Shown: piece after piece, positions 12,687 through 22,763 of the stretch
Layout: the number at the start of each line of letters is the position of its first letter
Position numbering within the stretch: the first letter of the stretch is position 1
Translations under genes and position numbers: made by a program
Source of the DNA: Alectoria sarmentosa
Taxonomy: Eukaryota; Ascomycota; Lecanoromycetes; Lecanorales; Parmeliaceae
DNA length: 64,000 bases
Assembly (NCBI GenBank): GCA_009733775.1
Contig: WOGZ01000035.1
Coordinates: 124,001-188,000, forward strand
Reading direction: 5' to 3'
Notes under the pieces: generated by a model
What the model was told of the DNA's origin: nothing
Databases searched by the model: none
What the model saw: only the letters and a program-made list of their open reading frames with translations

Positions 12687-14659
12687 GCCCTTTCAGCTCG
12701 CGAGGCCTTGTGCTTCCTTTTCCCTCCGTTGCCATGTTTCTTCGAACTCAGAAGCTTCATTTCTGCAGGATCGATGTCTTTCTCCAGTGCCGTAATTGTC
12801 TGCAGCTTCCTTCCCGTTAGCTGCCTCTTCCCCTGCTCACTGTACTGGTGATTGAAAGGCATGGTCAAATGCCCGGCACTGCCTTGCCCAGGTCCGAAGA
12901 ACCTCTTATCAAGCCGGTTCGACTTTTCTCCTTGTAGAGGCACTGCAGAAAGCAACTCCGTATCATCCATCAACAAAGGATTTTCCGAATTTGAGTTTGT
13001 AGCTTCTGCCCGTGCTGCTAATATGGCCCGTTGCTTTTGCGGAAGACGCTCGACGCCGTAAAGATCTCGATTGAACTCTCGTGGATCAATCGAAGGCTCA
13101 CGGGGAGGTGGGTGACAGAACAGTAGTTTGCCGCTCACATAGTCCTTGAGCACGTAGCGCGCAGCTCTCGACTCATCTGGCTGTCCTTGTCCTGTCTTTG
13201 CGAATCCTCGAGCAACGGCGTAAGCGATCAATATCTCCTCGGCGGTGGGTATCCCGGTACCGCCTTCCTCCAGTGGTCGAGTATGCACTTTGACGCCGTA
13301 GAGAGCCTCGTAGAATGATTGGGGGATGCGCTGGGCAACGAGCCCAGCAGGCCCTGTAAACTCTCGGAGCTGGTCAATTGGTAGAATCCCATTGCAGACA
13401 AGCTCTGCTTTTGTAGTGGCAAAGTTGGGAAATACAAGTCCAGGGCAGTCACAGAGTATGACCTCAGAGCTGAGATGTATGGTTTGAAAATGCTTCGTCT
13501 TACCGGGCGTTGACGAGACCGAGACCTTTTTCGCTCCAATGAGTGCATTAATGGTAGAAGATTTCCCTACATTCGGATAGCCCACGAGGCCAATCGTGGT
13601 CCTCCTTGGATGTTCCGGGTCTGTGTCCTCGAAGTCCGGAGCATTCTTTAAGAAAAGAGCCTCAAGCTCGTCGACTGTGAGGATTCGTGTTCTTTGATCA
13701 ATTTCTTCATCCAGCTCCTCTTCACTGGTCCACTGTTCATCATAAGTTTCTGCGTCTTGCTCATCCAATCTTTCGGCCTCATCAGCGACTTTGTCGCTCT
13801 CTTCGACACCCACCTTCTCTGTGACTTGCTCTCCTTCAACCGAGCTTCCTTTTGCTGATGATCCTTCCAGATCCATTACTTCGTTCATTTCCTTCGCCAG
13901 CGAAGCCGAAAAGAACTTGTAGTTGATACCCACTCGTTGGAAATAGTCTGCCCACGCTTCTCGTTGTGATAGAGTCATCATGTCCGCCTTGTTGACTAGC
14001 AGCAGGTTGTTCTTCTTTGGGTCCACTTCTCTCACATATTTCTCCAAGTCTTCTGAGCGAAAAAGCAACGGATTCCTGGCATCCACAATCTGCACTACAA
14101 GATCTGACCTCTCGATAACCCTCCACAACTGCCTCCATACCTCCAAATTCCTCTCGAAGGGCGTCATCAAAAGGTCGTCATTTTCTTGCAACTCAGCCAA
14201 GCCTCTTCTCCAATCCAGCAGACTAGCTCTCTCTTTCTGATCCAACGCTTGTGGTGTAGTGGCCTCGTCCCAAGGCGGCCGCCTTGGTACAGTCAAACGA
14301 TTCTTGTTCGCGTTTTGCTTGCTGATAGCTGATCTTTCCTCGGCCGCTGACAGCAGGTATGGATTGCGTTGATTGGTATGTATGATTTTCACGTTGTTCA
14401 TTTTCTCCGCGGTAAAGTCTGTCCCAGCAAGCTCTGCGGTGCTGAGAAACTCGTCGAGAGCACCTTGCTCCGTTACACTTCGCATCTTTACCCATGATGC
14501 TTCCTTGGGGGCGTTGGTGACATAAGTCTGCCCCTCTTGATCTGTTCTGTGTATTCCTGCGGAGACCTTCTTGCGGTCGTTGCCTTTGCCTCTGCCGAAA
14601 CGGTCATTCATGAGACTGTTTCCCAGCCCCACTACATTTTTGGACTTGGCGAGCACCAT
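12683..14659 (-). CDS. LSG1: Lsg1, circularly permuted GTPase of 60S subunit maturation
   Basis: A cytoplasmic GTPase that releases the export adaptor Nmd3 from late pre-60S subunits. Single exon, 658 residues, close to family length, starting MVLAKSKNVVGLGNSLMN. The GTPase motifs occur in the permuted order typical of YlqF/Lsg1: DARNPLLFR, then G4 LLVNKADM (about residue 235), an acidic insert (about 270-330), then G1 GYPNVGKSST (about 377) and G3 DCPGL (about 419). The C-terminus is basic (KKHGNGGKRKHKASRAERA), suiting rRNA contact. It is divergent from LTV1 with only 205 bp between start codons. Nothing is missing. Confidence 0.97.
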   Translation of the reverse strand: MVLAKSKNVVGLGNSLMNDRFGRGKGNDRKKVSAGIHRTDQEGQTYVTNAPKEASWVKMRSVTEQGALDEFLSTAELAGTDFTAEKMNNVKIIHTNQRNPYLLSAAEERSAISKQNANKNRLTVPRRPPWDEATTPQALDQKERASLLDWRRGLAELQENDDLLMTPFERNLEVWRQLWRVIERSDLVVQIVDARNPLLFRSEDLEKYVREVDPKKNNLLLVNKADMMTLSQREAWADYFQRVGINYKFFSASLAKEMNEVMDLEGSSAKGSSVEGEQVTEKVGVEESDKVADEAERLDEQDAETYDEQWTSEEELDEEIDQRTRILTVDELEALFLKNAPDFEDTDPEHPRRTTIGLVGYPNVGKSSTINALIGAKKVSVSSTPGKTKHFQTIHLSSEVILCDCPGLVFPNFATTKAELVCNGILPIDQLREFTGPAGLVAQRIPQSFYEALYGVKVHTRPLEEGGTGIPTAEEILIAYAVARGFAKTGQGQPDESRAARYVLKDYVSGKLLFCHPPPREPSIDPREFNRDLYGVERLPQKQRAILAARAEATNSNSENPLLMDDTELLSAVPLQGEKSNRLDKRFFGPGQGSAGHLTMPFNHQYSEQGKRQLTGRKLQTITALEKDIDPAEMKLLSSKKHGNGGKRKHKASRAERA

Positions 14660-14864
14660 TACTGCAGTTATGACGGTATGATTTTCCCAGGAAAAGGTGT
14701 CGTGGGTGATTCTGACTTAATTAACAGATCCAGTGAACGAGTGCTAGGCACCTCGGAGCGCCAAGACCCACGTCACTTCTCGCCAAAATTTCGTAACAAA
14801 TTCGACACCATGTACCACCTTTCCTTTCCTTGTTTCCCCTCGTTGTAGGACGACAGTCTGCAAA
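14660..14864. promoter_or_regulatory. Shared promoter between LSG1 and LTV1
   Basis: 205 bp separate the two divergent start codons, so the genes must share or overlap promoter elements. A CT-rich run lies just upstream of LTV1 (14818-14845). An AAAATTT word at 14785-14791 resembles the yeast ribosome-biogenesis RRPE element; that reading is only suggestive. Confidence 0.55.
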
Positions 14865-16371
14865 ATGCCACGAAAACGGTGGATGTGAGTTCAATATCTA
14901 ACTCTCTATTTACTTGATATTATTCTGACATCAGCTCAGCGACAAAAATTCCTCCACAACATTTCAACTCGTGAACCGGCCTCAAAATGACCCGAAAATC
15001 CACGATGCTTCTTCCAGCTCCATGGTCTTCCAGGAGCTTGCTCCTTCACAGGCCCATAAAATCAAGAACTGCAATGAATTAGAAGCAGAGCTATTCGGCC
15101 CCGCTGAGCGCAATTCTCTACCAGGCGTTAGAGACAATGAAGGAGAGGCTGCAGAACATGGGATTTACTTTGACGATACCGAATATGATTATATGCAACA
15201 CATACGAGATCTTGACGCTGGAAGCGGCAGCGGAGAAAGCCACTTTGTCGAGGCTGCAACGAAGAAAAAAGATGGCAAAGGGAAGGGGAAAATGAGTTTG
15301 GAGGATGCCCTGAGGGAGGTATCCTTACAGGAAGAACGGAGCAAAAGTGGAGCCAGTCAAAATTTAGAGCCCCAGCTTTTGGATGACGACCTACTCCCGT
15401 CAAAGAATTTAAGGAGGAGCACGTACCAGGACCAGCAAGAAGTGCCAGATGTGCTGGCCGGCTTCCAGCCAGACATGGATCCCCGACTACGGGAGGTACT
15501 GGAAGCTTTGGAAGACGACTCATACGTTGATGACCAAGAAGATTTCTTTGGGGAGATAGCGAACGATAGGAGAGAAGTCAGTTTGGAGGAATTTGAGGAC
15601 GCCGGCTTCGAGGACGCCGACGACGAAGTCGGATGGGAGACAGATGAAACGGAGAAGCCGAGCAAAGAGTATAAGACCGGAGACATGCCTCCGCCACCAA
15701 TCCCGCAAAGTGCAGACTCGATGATGGAGGATGGACCTGACCATGGTGACGGCGGCTGGATGAAAGAATTCAGCAAATTCAAGCAAGCCGACAAAGCTAC
15801 CAAAGAAGCACAACCGCAAGCCTCCGACGTTGAACTGCAGTCCTCGATCATGACGGGAACCTCAATGACTGGCGGTCGACGAAAGAAAAGGAAAGGGGCA
15901 ATGACTTCTAGCACTGGCTATTCAATGACGAGCTCTTCCGTTTTCCGAACGGAAGGCCAGACTCTGCTTGACGCACGTTTCGACAAGATTGAAGAAAATT
16001 ACGCCGAGGACGAAATGGACACGAACGATGGTGGAGCATCTGTCGTGACGGGGAGTTCAACGGCTTCGAGTCAAGCTCCATCTCTAGTCCAGAGGTCAGA
16101 CTTCGACAGCATCATGGATGACTTCCTGGGTGGGTATTCCATGAGCGGGAAAAAAAGGGTCAAGAAGGGTGGGTATCAGAGCGGCATGGTACGTACATTT
16201 CTGAGTAAACCCTTTCTATTTGGCAGCAATATGGTCACGTGCTGTCTTCTCGGAGTAATTCTCGAGTTTTTACTCAAAAGGAGGACGCTGACTCCGAAAT
16301 CTGCCTAGGAGCAATTGGATGAAGTACGAAAGGGACTAGGTCCGGCAAGATTCAAGTCGCAAAAGGCTTGA
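14865..16371 (+). CDS. LTV1: Ltv1, 40S ribosomal subunit assembly factor
   Basis: An Ltv1-family protein: a non-ribosomal factor on pre-40S particles needed for correct head/beak assembly and export. A tiny first exon of 20 nt encodes MPRKRW and splices (intron about 14885-14941) to IDKNSSTTFQLVNRPQNDP, matching the family's N-terminal motif. The middle is acidic and charged (FFGEIANDRREVSLEEFEDAGFE region). The 3' part contains DSIMDDFLGG near 16110. A 120-bp intron (16189-16308) precedes the last exon, EQLDEVRKGLGPARFKSQKA. That intron shares both ends with an intron in the ATG43-like gene (see findings). Without splicing, the frame stops exactly at the acceptor TAG. About 440 residues. Confidence 0.93.
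16189..16308 (+). repeat. Introner-like intron, copy A (in LTV1)
   Basis: A 120-bp phase-0 intron. Its first 14 bases (GTACGTACATTTCT) and a 21-base block at 16284-16304 (including CGCTGACTCCGAAATCTG) are identical to the ends of the intron at 48544-48881 in an unrelated gene. Looser similarity continues inward from the 3' end (TTTTTAC...AAAA). The shared block includes the likely branch site CTGAC. Confidence 0.75.
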
Positions 16372-16816
16372 TGGACCGCATGAGCAGTCTGATTGCATTT
16401 GCGGGCGTCAATTTTGCTTCGATAGAATTTATACCCCCAGCTGCGAAAAGAAACATGAAAAAATTTAGGCCATGTTCCAGTTCAAAGATCCATCTCCTGA
16501 TCAATTCAGCCTATTCGTAGTATGTAATCAAGAGCCCATCGTGGAAGCTGAAATTCACTATTGACATCGAATGAATACCCTAACGCTAGTCCCGAACAGT
16601 CCCCTCGGTTCAACCATGAGCGCTCACGTCTCAGCTGTGTGATTCCAGTCGAATTGACTGTTTTTTTTATTGATGCGCACCAGCCGGCTATATATGCTCT
16701 AGGTAGTCTATCTACACGTGACGAGCTCGCAAAAGTGGCAACTTGCACCGAGTCATAGCTGTCACCAACAACTCTGCAACTTCCAATTGCTCATTGTCAT
16801 TCATTGTATCTGCATC
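16372..16816. other. Intergenic region between LTV1 and adenosine kinase
   Basis: Tandem (+) genes; this holds the LTV1 3' UTR and the adenosine kinase promoter. No further feature is supported. Confidence 0.6.
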
Positions 16817-18302
16817 ATGGCATCCGCTCAAGAATACGCTCTCCTCTGCCTAGAGAATCCGTTGCTCGGTGAGTGCCCATCTTCTCATCGACCAAATGGA
16901 AGACTGACAGGGCTGCCTTTCAGATATTCAAGGCCAAGGGTAAGCTCCCACTTGCAGTCCCACCGCTCGCAAAACAATGGTCATATTTGCCTAGTGATGA
17001 AGCCATGCTCTCCAAATACGGTCTCAAGCCCAACGACGCCATACTCGCGGAAGAAAAGCACATGGACCTCTACGAAGACCTGCTCCAGAACCACAATGCA
17101 AAGCTCATAGCCGGTGGTGCTGCGCAGAACACTACTCGTGGTGCACAAGTACTTCTCCCTCTCTCCCTTCCTTGCCTCCACGGACCACAACTTACACCGC
17201 GTAACGATATTGACCTGTCACCTACCCCAAGTACATCCTCCCCGCGGACTCCACCCTCTACATTGGCTGCGTCGGCTCGGACAAATATGCTACGACCTTG
17301 CGCTCCAAGAACGAAGAAGCCGGGGTCCGCTCCGAGTATCTCGTCTCTCCCGACCAGCCTACCGGCCGCTGCGGGGTCATTATCACAGGCCATGACCGTT
17401 CCATGTGCACGCATTTGGCGGCTGCGAATGAATATAAAATATCGCATCTGCAGTCACCCGAGATTTGGAAACTCGTGCAGCAGGCTAAGGTATACTTTGT
17501 CGGCGGGTATCACTTGACTGTCTGCGTGCCCGCGATAATGGCATTGGCAGAGGAAGCAGCCAAGGAGGATAAGGTTTTCATGATGAGCTTGTCCGCTCCA
17601 TTCATCCCGCTGTTTTTCAAGGATCAACTGGAGCAGACGAGCAAGTACTGGGATTACATAATTGGAAATGAGACAGAAGCGAGGAGCTGGGCAGAGGCAC
17701 AAGGGCATGAAACCAAAGACGTGAAAGAGATCGCGCAGATTATGGCGGATTTGCCGAAGGAGAATGAGGTGCGTAAGAGGACGGTGGTCTTTACGCAAGG
17801 GACGGAGAGTACGATTGTGGCGGTGCAGGGAGAGAAGGGGGTTAAGGAGTTTGGGATAAAGGAGGTGAAGAAGGAAGATATCTGCGATACTAATGGTGCA
17901 GGGTGAGTGCTGTCCTTGAGATTGATACGTGCTCTTAGGGAGTACCCCGCTCACTTCGAGAATCAGTGATGCCTTTGCTGGCGGATTTGTCGCTGGTGTT
18001 GTTGAGGGAAAGTCACTCAATGAATCGATTGATATGGGACATTGGCTTGCGAGTCTGAGCATTAAGGAGCTGGGACCGCAGTACGTTCGTTCTTTCTCAC
18101 AAACACATTCCATTCTTCTCTCAATCATCACAACTGCATCAAGCAGCATCAACGCAAGCTCAACAATCGTCTCCATTCTTCCTTCCATGGCGATCTAGGA
18201 CATCTCGCGCTCTCGAGCTGACAATTCTTCCTCCACAGATATCCCTTCCCAAAGCAAAGCTATCGGCCGACGTCGACAAATGACTTTCTCTCCTTGAATT
18301 AG
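16817..18302 (+). CDS. ADO1: Adenosine kinase
   Basis: A PfkB/ribokinase-family enzyme that phosphorylates adenosine to AMP, part of purine salvage and of the methyl cycle. Six exons (16817-16868, 16924-16939, 16995-17148, 17232-17902, 17967-18080, 18239-18302) give 356 residues, the usual length. Exon 2 is only 16 nt and is needed to build the conserved NPLLDIQGQGDE. Other landmarks are LIAGGAAQNTTRGAQ (substrate lid), ILPADSTLYIGCVGSDKYA, IIGNETEA, and the catalytic/anion-hole motif DTNGAGDAFAGGF, split by intron 4. It ends in the typical LGPQYPFPKQSY. All junctions follow GT-AG and keep phase. Confidence 0.95.
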
Positions 18303-18581
18303 CCGAGCATAGCAGAGACTTTGGGGTTTCAACAACTAAAAGCGCTTGATTTCAGCGTACTAGTACGACGGAACGACGACCACGAGATACGACCGAAATG
18401 GACTTCATCCTCCATGTATCAGTGCACGGCATGCACTGTCGTAGCATTTAGCATAGAACGTAGATAGGCAAGAGCAGATGTTCTTGCACTATCGGTCCAA
18501 GACGCATATTTTGGTAATTTGAGACTCCCTCGTCGAGGTTGCCACTTGCCGGTCCATCTCAACGCGGGGATTTCAAATTCT

Positions 18582-21375
18582 TCAACCGACACTTTGTCCA
18601 TTTGGAGGTGTCAGAACGTTGGCAGCGATTCGACCGCTCTGACCGCTACCTCCTCCCCAAGTGCTTCCTTCAAAGACTTCTAGACTCAGAAAATTGGGTT
18701 CATCCGCGTGGAGAGGGTTGTTCCCATAAGCGCTGAAAGTCGTTGGTCCCCTTGTGTAATTCTGAATTGAAGGGAACGTATTGTTCAGAGGAGGCTGATT
18801 ACGGTAGAATCCGTTCGCGTGTGAAATAGGGGCTGTGGGATCTGGCATAGTACTAGGATTGCTAGGACTCGAATTCACAGGAAATTCGATTGGCTGCCGC
18901 TGAAGAGGAAACCTAGTCTGCGAACTCTGTTGAGAATGACTTGGTGTCTTGCGCTTCGCGGTCGAGGATCGAGAGCCAGGCATTTCTTCACCTGGCTGAA
19001 GTGCAAAGGGGGAATTGGTAATACTTGGGAGTAGGGGCCTAGGAGAATTTGAACCCTGATCCTGAAGGTCACCGAAATGATCGCGTGCAGTGGAGGACCC
19101 GATGAGGCCATAGCTAGTCTCATCGCCAATATCTTTAGCTGGCAAAGGGCCATGTCCTGGATCTGCGAAGCCATGTGGAATTCCATCCGTAGATTGGCCG
19201 ATGAAATCTGCATCTTCGCCGTCGTCGGTCGTTTCAGAGTCAACAAGATCATCAACCATGCGTTTAGAGGCCGGATCCATATTCACGGAGACGGAGGCTG
19301 CCTGGGAGGCTCCTCCAGCAATCGAAGCTGGTGCGTCAGGTAGAATCGTCTCGTCAACATGGGTGACTTCTTCGAGCTCGATACCCGTCGACGACAAAGC
19401 CGCTTGGTAGCTTTCATCTTCCTGCATGCCTTCTTCGACGTAGGTGAACGTCATGCTACCCTCCAAATCCACAAGCTTGACCGGGACTTTCTATTTCTCC
19501 AATCAGCTTCCTCACTAGATATAGCTAAGGAAATACCTACGTCATCTAAGTGCTGAATCATGCCATCGGTCAACAAGTCTCGAATTCTTCCAAGCGTCTC
19601 CGCGTTAGGATGATGGCGCTGAATGCCTCGATTATGATACCTTGGCTTCTGAACAGCCAGATTATCTCCATCATAGTATCTTCGTCTTGTATTCTCATGA
19701 TCCAACGGCTTAAAGCCCACAGTATCTTCGTCTTCATCGAGGAGGTATTCAACTAGAGGCAATTCGGAAACAGGGAATGTTGATGTTAGAAGGGTTAAAG
19801 TGGTTGCGTAGATCTTCCACAACTCTCTAACCTGGACGTTCAATACATTATCGCCCACCTGAGCTGCCAGGATTTGAGCGTTAGAAAGAAGCCAGGAACT
19901 GTACTGTCTCAAAGCTGGTAACACACGGCGCGTAATAACTGTAATTTTGGCGGATCCAGAATTGGGTGCAATGCCGTTGCTTTGAATATCCTCGCTAACG
20001 GAGCGTTCCAGTTCTGGTAAAAGTACCTGGAGAAGGGCGAAGAAGGTTCTTACATTCAGACGTTGAAGGAAGAAGAATGACCGTAAAGTTTCCGCGGAAC
20101 CGCCACTTTCTACAAGAATGGCTCAGCATGCCTTATCATAATACAAATTAGGTTGGATAACTTACCTTGCAGTCGTATTCCTGCAAAGAATTCGGCAGCT
20201 ATGTTGATCATTACAAATTTGCTCAAGGTGCTTTCGAACGACCTTTCTTTCAAGTCGACCGCGAGCTGGCTCAGAACCTCGCTCTCAAGTTCTTCATGCT
20301 CCGGAAAGTCGAGACCTCTGTAGCATCGAGCATGTAGGCACATGAACCATCCCACCAGCGCTTTTCCCGGTTCTTGGCTATTCCTCGCTGGTTCAGTTTT
20401 GATCCACCCCCCCTTGCTCCAAGCTTCTTCAATCTTCTTAAATTCAATCTCAAGGTTGCCTTTTGCGCTAGGATGAGGCTCCTCGACAGCCAACGCGCGA
20501 TAGAGATGATAAGTGGCTGACAAATGATTAACGTCAATCTGCGCAATGACTGCCTGCTGATGATGGGAGGCTCCTGAAGAAGGGTGTATCAGACCAGCGA
20601 GATTATAATATCCTATCGCTGGGCCCCAATTGCGATCTTTTGTAACAGACTGTGTCTCCCGCCATCTAGAAAGGTCGCCCAGACGGACGAGCGTCTGGTG
20701 GCAGGATACGAGAATGGAGTAAGCCAAGGTACCGGAGACCTGAGTTGGCTCATCAGCCGACAGAGCTATGAAGACACAATCAACACATGGGTCTTTCATT
20801 CAGCTTTGGCCGGAAAGTCTTACTGCTTAGGGTTAATCTGTTAGCAACAGCTTCCAGCTCTCGGACTCCACCAAATCGCGATGCTAATCTCTGGATGTAT
20901 CCACGATAGAAACGCTGACCGGACTTGATGAAGTCGAGGAAGTGTTTGATAAGCTTGCGTTCTTCGACTGGCTTCCTTTTTCCCACAGTCTCTCGGAACT
21001 GGCAACGGCATTAGCTTCAAAAATGATGGGTAATTTATTGAACATGAGAGACGAACATGTTTCAATTCCTTGCGAAATCGATTATTGATCTTGCCATGGG
21101 CATCCCACAGTCTATTCTCAGCATCTTTGCCGAGGGCAAATTCAAAGTCTTGCAATATGACATTTTCACATGCCGTGCGGTATCTTCAAGAGTCAGATGT
21201 GCCTTTCTTGAGGTATAAGGAAGATGTACTGAGCTAGGAAATGGGCAATGTTCGGGAATGTAGAGTCATGCCCGGTCAAATAGGTCTGCAGGTCTTTCTC
21301 TGCTCGCTGGGCCAGTCTGCGCATTGTGAGCTTCTGTCTCGATAAGAAGAGACGGACAATCAAAGGTACCTCCAT
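18582..21375 (-). CDS. Est1/Ebs1/Smg7-like protein
   Basis: A 14-3-3-like/TPR family protein related to yeast Est1 and Ebs1 and to Smg7, which act at telomeres or in nonsense-mediated decay. The start is taken at 21375 (MEVPLIVRLFLSRQ), though an upstream exon is possible. Family landmarks in order: AQYRTACENVILQDFEFAL (joined across an intron near 21200), LWDAHGKINNRFRKEL, FLDFIKSGQRFYRGYIQRLA (near 20900), CLVRLGDLSRWRE-type motif (near 20690), NWGPAIGYYNLAGLIHPSSGASHHQ and LYRALAVEEPHPSAKGNLEIEF. The C-terminal part, from VDLEGSMTFTYVEEG, is low-complexity. I see no PIN nuclease domain, so Smg7/Ebs1-like rather than Smg6-like. At least five introns; exact junctions are approximate. Confidence 0.8.
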
Positions 21376-21859
21376 CTCTCCTCATTTACGTTTGCCATGG
21401 CGAACGAAACAGCTCCTGGGTCCTCCCGCTCTTCATCAAGACCCCACGGTCAGCGGCGCCGTTAGAGATAGGGACGCAACTCCAACAGCTGGGCTGCGCT
21501 CATACAGTCCATTGAGGAGGCCGACTGGAAGGCTCGATTGCAAAGACTTTGAACTACCCTGCTTACCCCAGGGAGTTGTGCGCGAGATTCATACATGTGT
21601 GATATTCGAGATGGGAATCTCGCCTCGAGGTGATTGAGTTCGTAGGGCTGGATCTGCTAAAGTCCACGGTTTATGTCCGAATGCTGTTTGCTTGAAGAGC
21701 TCAAAAACACGTAATAGTTGCATTCATCGCTCAGTCTCATTATAATTCCTCTAGGCCTTATCGAAGCTTCTCCAAGGGAATGAAGCTGCACCATAAGGGG
21801 TAGTATGTTGGGCAAGAAATAACCAGAGTAACCTCCTCACCGCTACATTCGCACAAGCT
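21376..21859. promoter_or_regulatory. Divergent intergenic region, Est1-like and ZNF511-like genes
   Basis: Promoters of both flanking genes must lie here. No specific element is recognised. Confidence 0.5.
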
Positions 21860-22763
21860 ATGCCTAAACGCTCACGAGAAGATTCTCCCTCGCCGTCGAC
21901 GACCCCTTCACTTTCTCCCACCCCAGATCCTTCATCTCCTACGCCCACAGATGCACCAGTGCATTCTTCAAAGTACATACAGACATCGGATGATCGATCC
22001 GCCCGAGCAGTAATGAAATGCTCTCTTCCACCCCACCATGATACGATATCATTCTCTGCTTTCGAGGAGTTCGAGGTTCATTACGCTAAGGAGCACGCAC
22101 ATCGATGTTCTGAATGCCGCAAGAATTTCCCTACAGAGCACTTCTTAGGGCTACATATCAGCGAAAATCATGACCCTTTGACCGAAGCAAGGAGAGCAAA
22201 AGGAGAGAAGACGGTACGTCCAGGCAGATCCATGCTCTGAGAAATACGCGAGGTGGTACTGATAGCGAGCAATCAGTACCGATGCTTCGTTGAACAATGC
22301 GACAAAGTCTGCGCGACTCCACAAAAGCGACGAATGCATCTCACAGATAAACACATCTTCCCCAAGGTAAGCACGGGCCCAGAAGGGGGCTTTGATTTGA
22401 TTTCTTAGTCTAATAGTCATTTAGAATTATGACTTCCAAATTGTCAAGACAGGCATCGACAAGCGCAGCTCCATGTTACGTACTCGGCCAAGAAAGCATA
22501 GCTCTGCTGCGTCAAGAGCTTTCCATCGCGAACAACGTACTAACATTACTGAGGCCTCTCGAGATCATCATTCTGAAGTTGTAAATACACTCGAATCACC
22601 AACGGCAGTGAATAGCAAAGGAAGCAGTGAAAGTTCATGTCATTCGCCTTCTTTTGATGCGGACGTCGATGAACTCGCGTCGACGATGTCCGCCCTTAAA
22701 TTTGTCCCTCCTAGCGTTCGTTTTGGACGAGGAGGGCGGAGAGGCGGTTTCAGTAGGTCATGA
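21860..22763 (+). CDS. C2H2 zinc-finger protein, ZNF511-like
   Basis: A small nuclear-type zinc-finger protein resembling the eukaryotic ZNF511 family, whose role is poorly defined. Three exons: the first ends at 22212, the second encodes YRCFVEQCDKVC, the third starts NYDFQIVKTGIDKRSS. It starts MPKRSREDSPSPST, with a Ser/Pro-rich head. Finger 1 is CSECRKNFPTEHFLGLHISENH; finger 2 is CFVEQCDKVC followed by RRMHLTDKH. FPKNYDF after finger 2 is characteristic of the family. The tail has SALKFVPPSVRFGRGGRRGG, an Arg/Gly-rich end that could bind RNA (inference). About 260 residues. Confidence 0.85.

Noticed and set aside
14971..14973. ATG at 14971 as the LTV1 start
   Set aside because: A 20-nt first exon restores the family's MPRKRW-IDK start across a normal intron.
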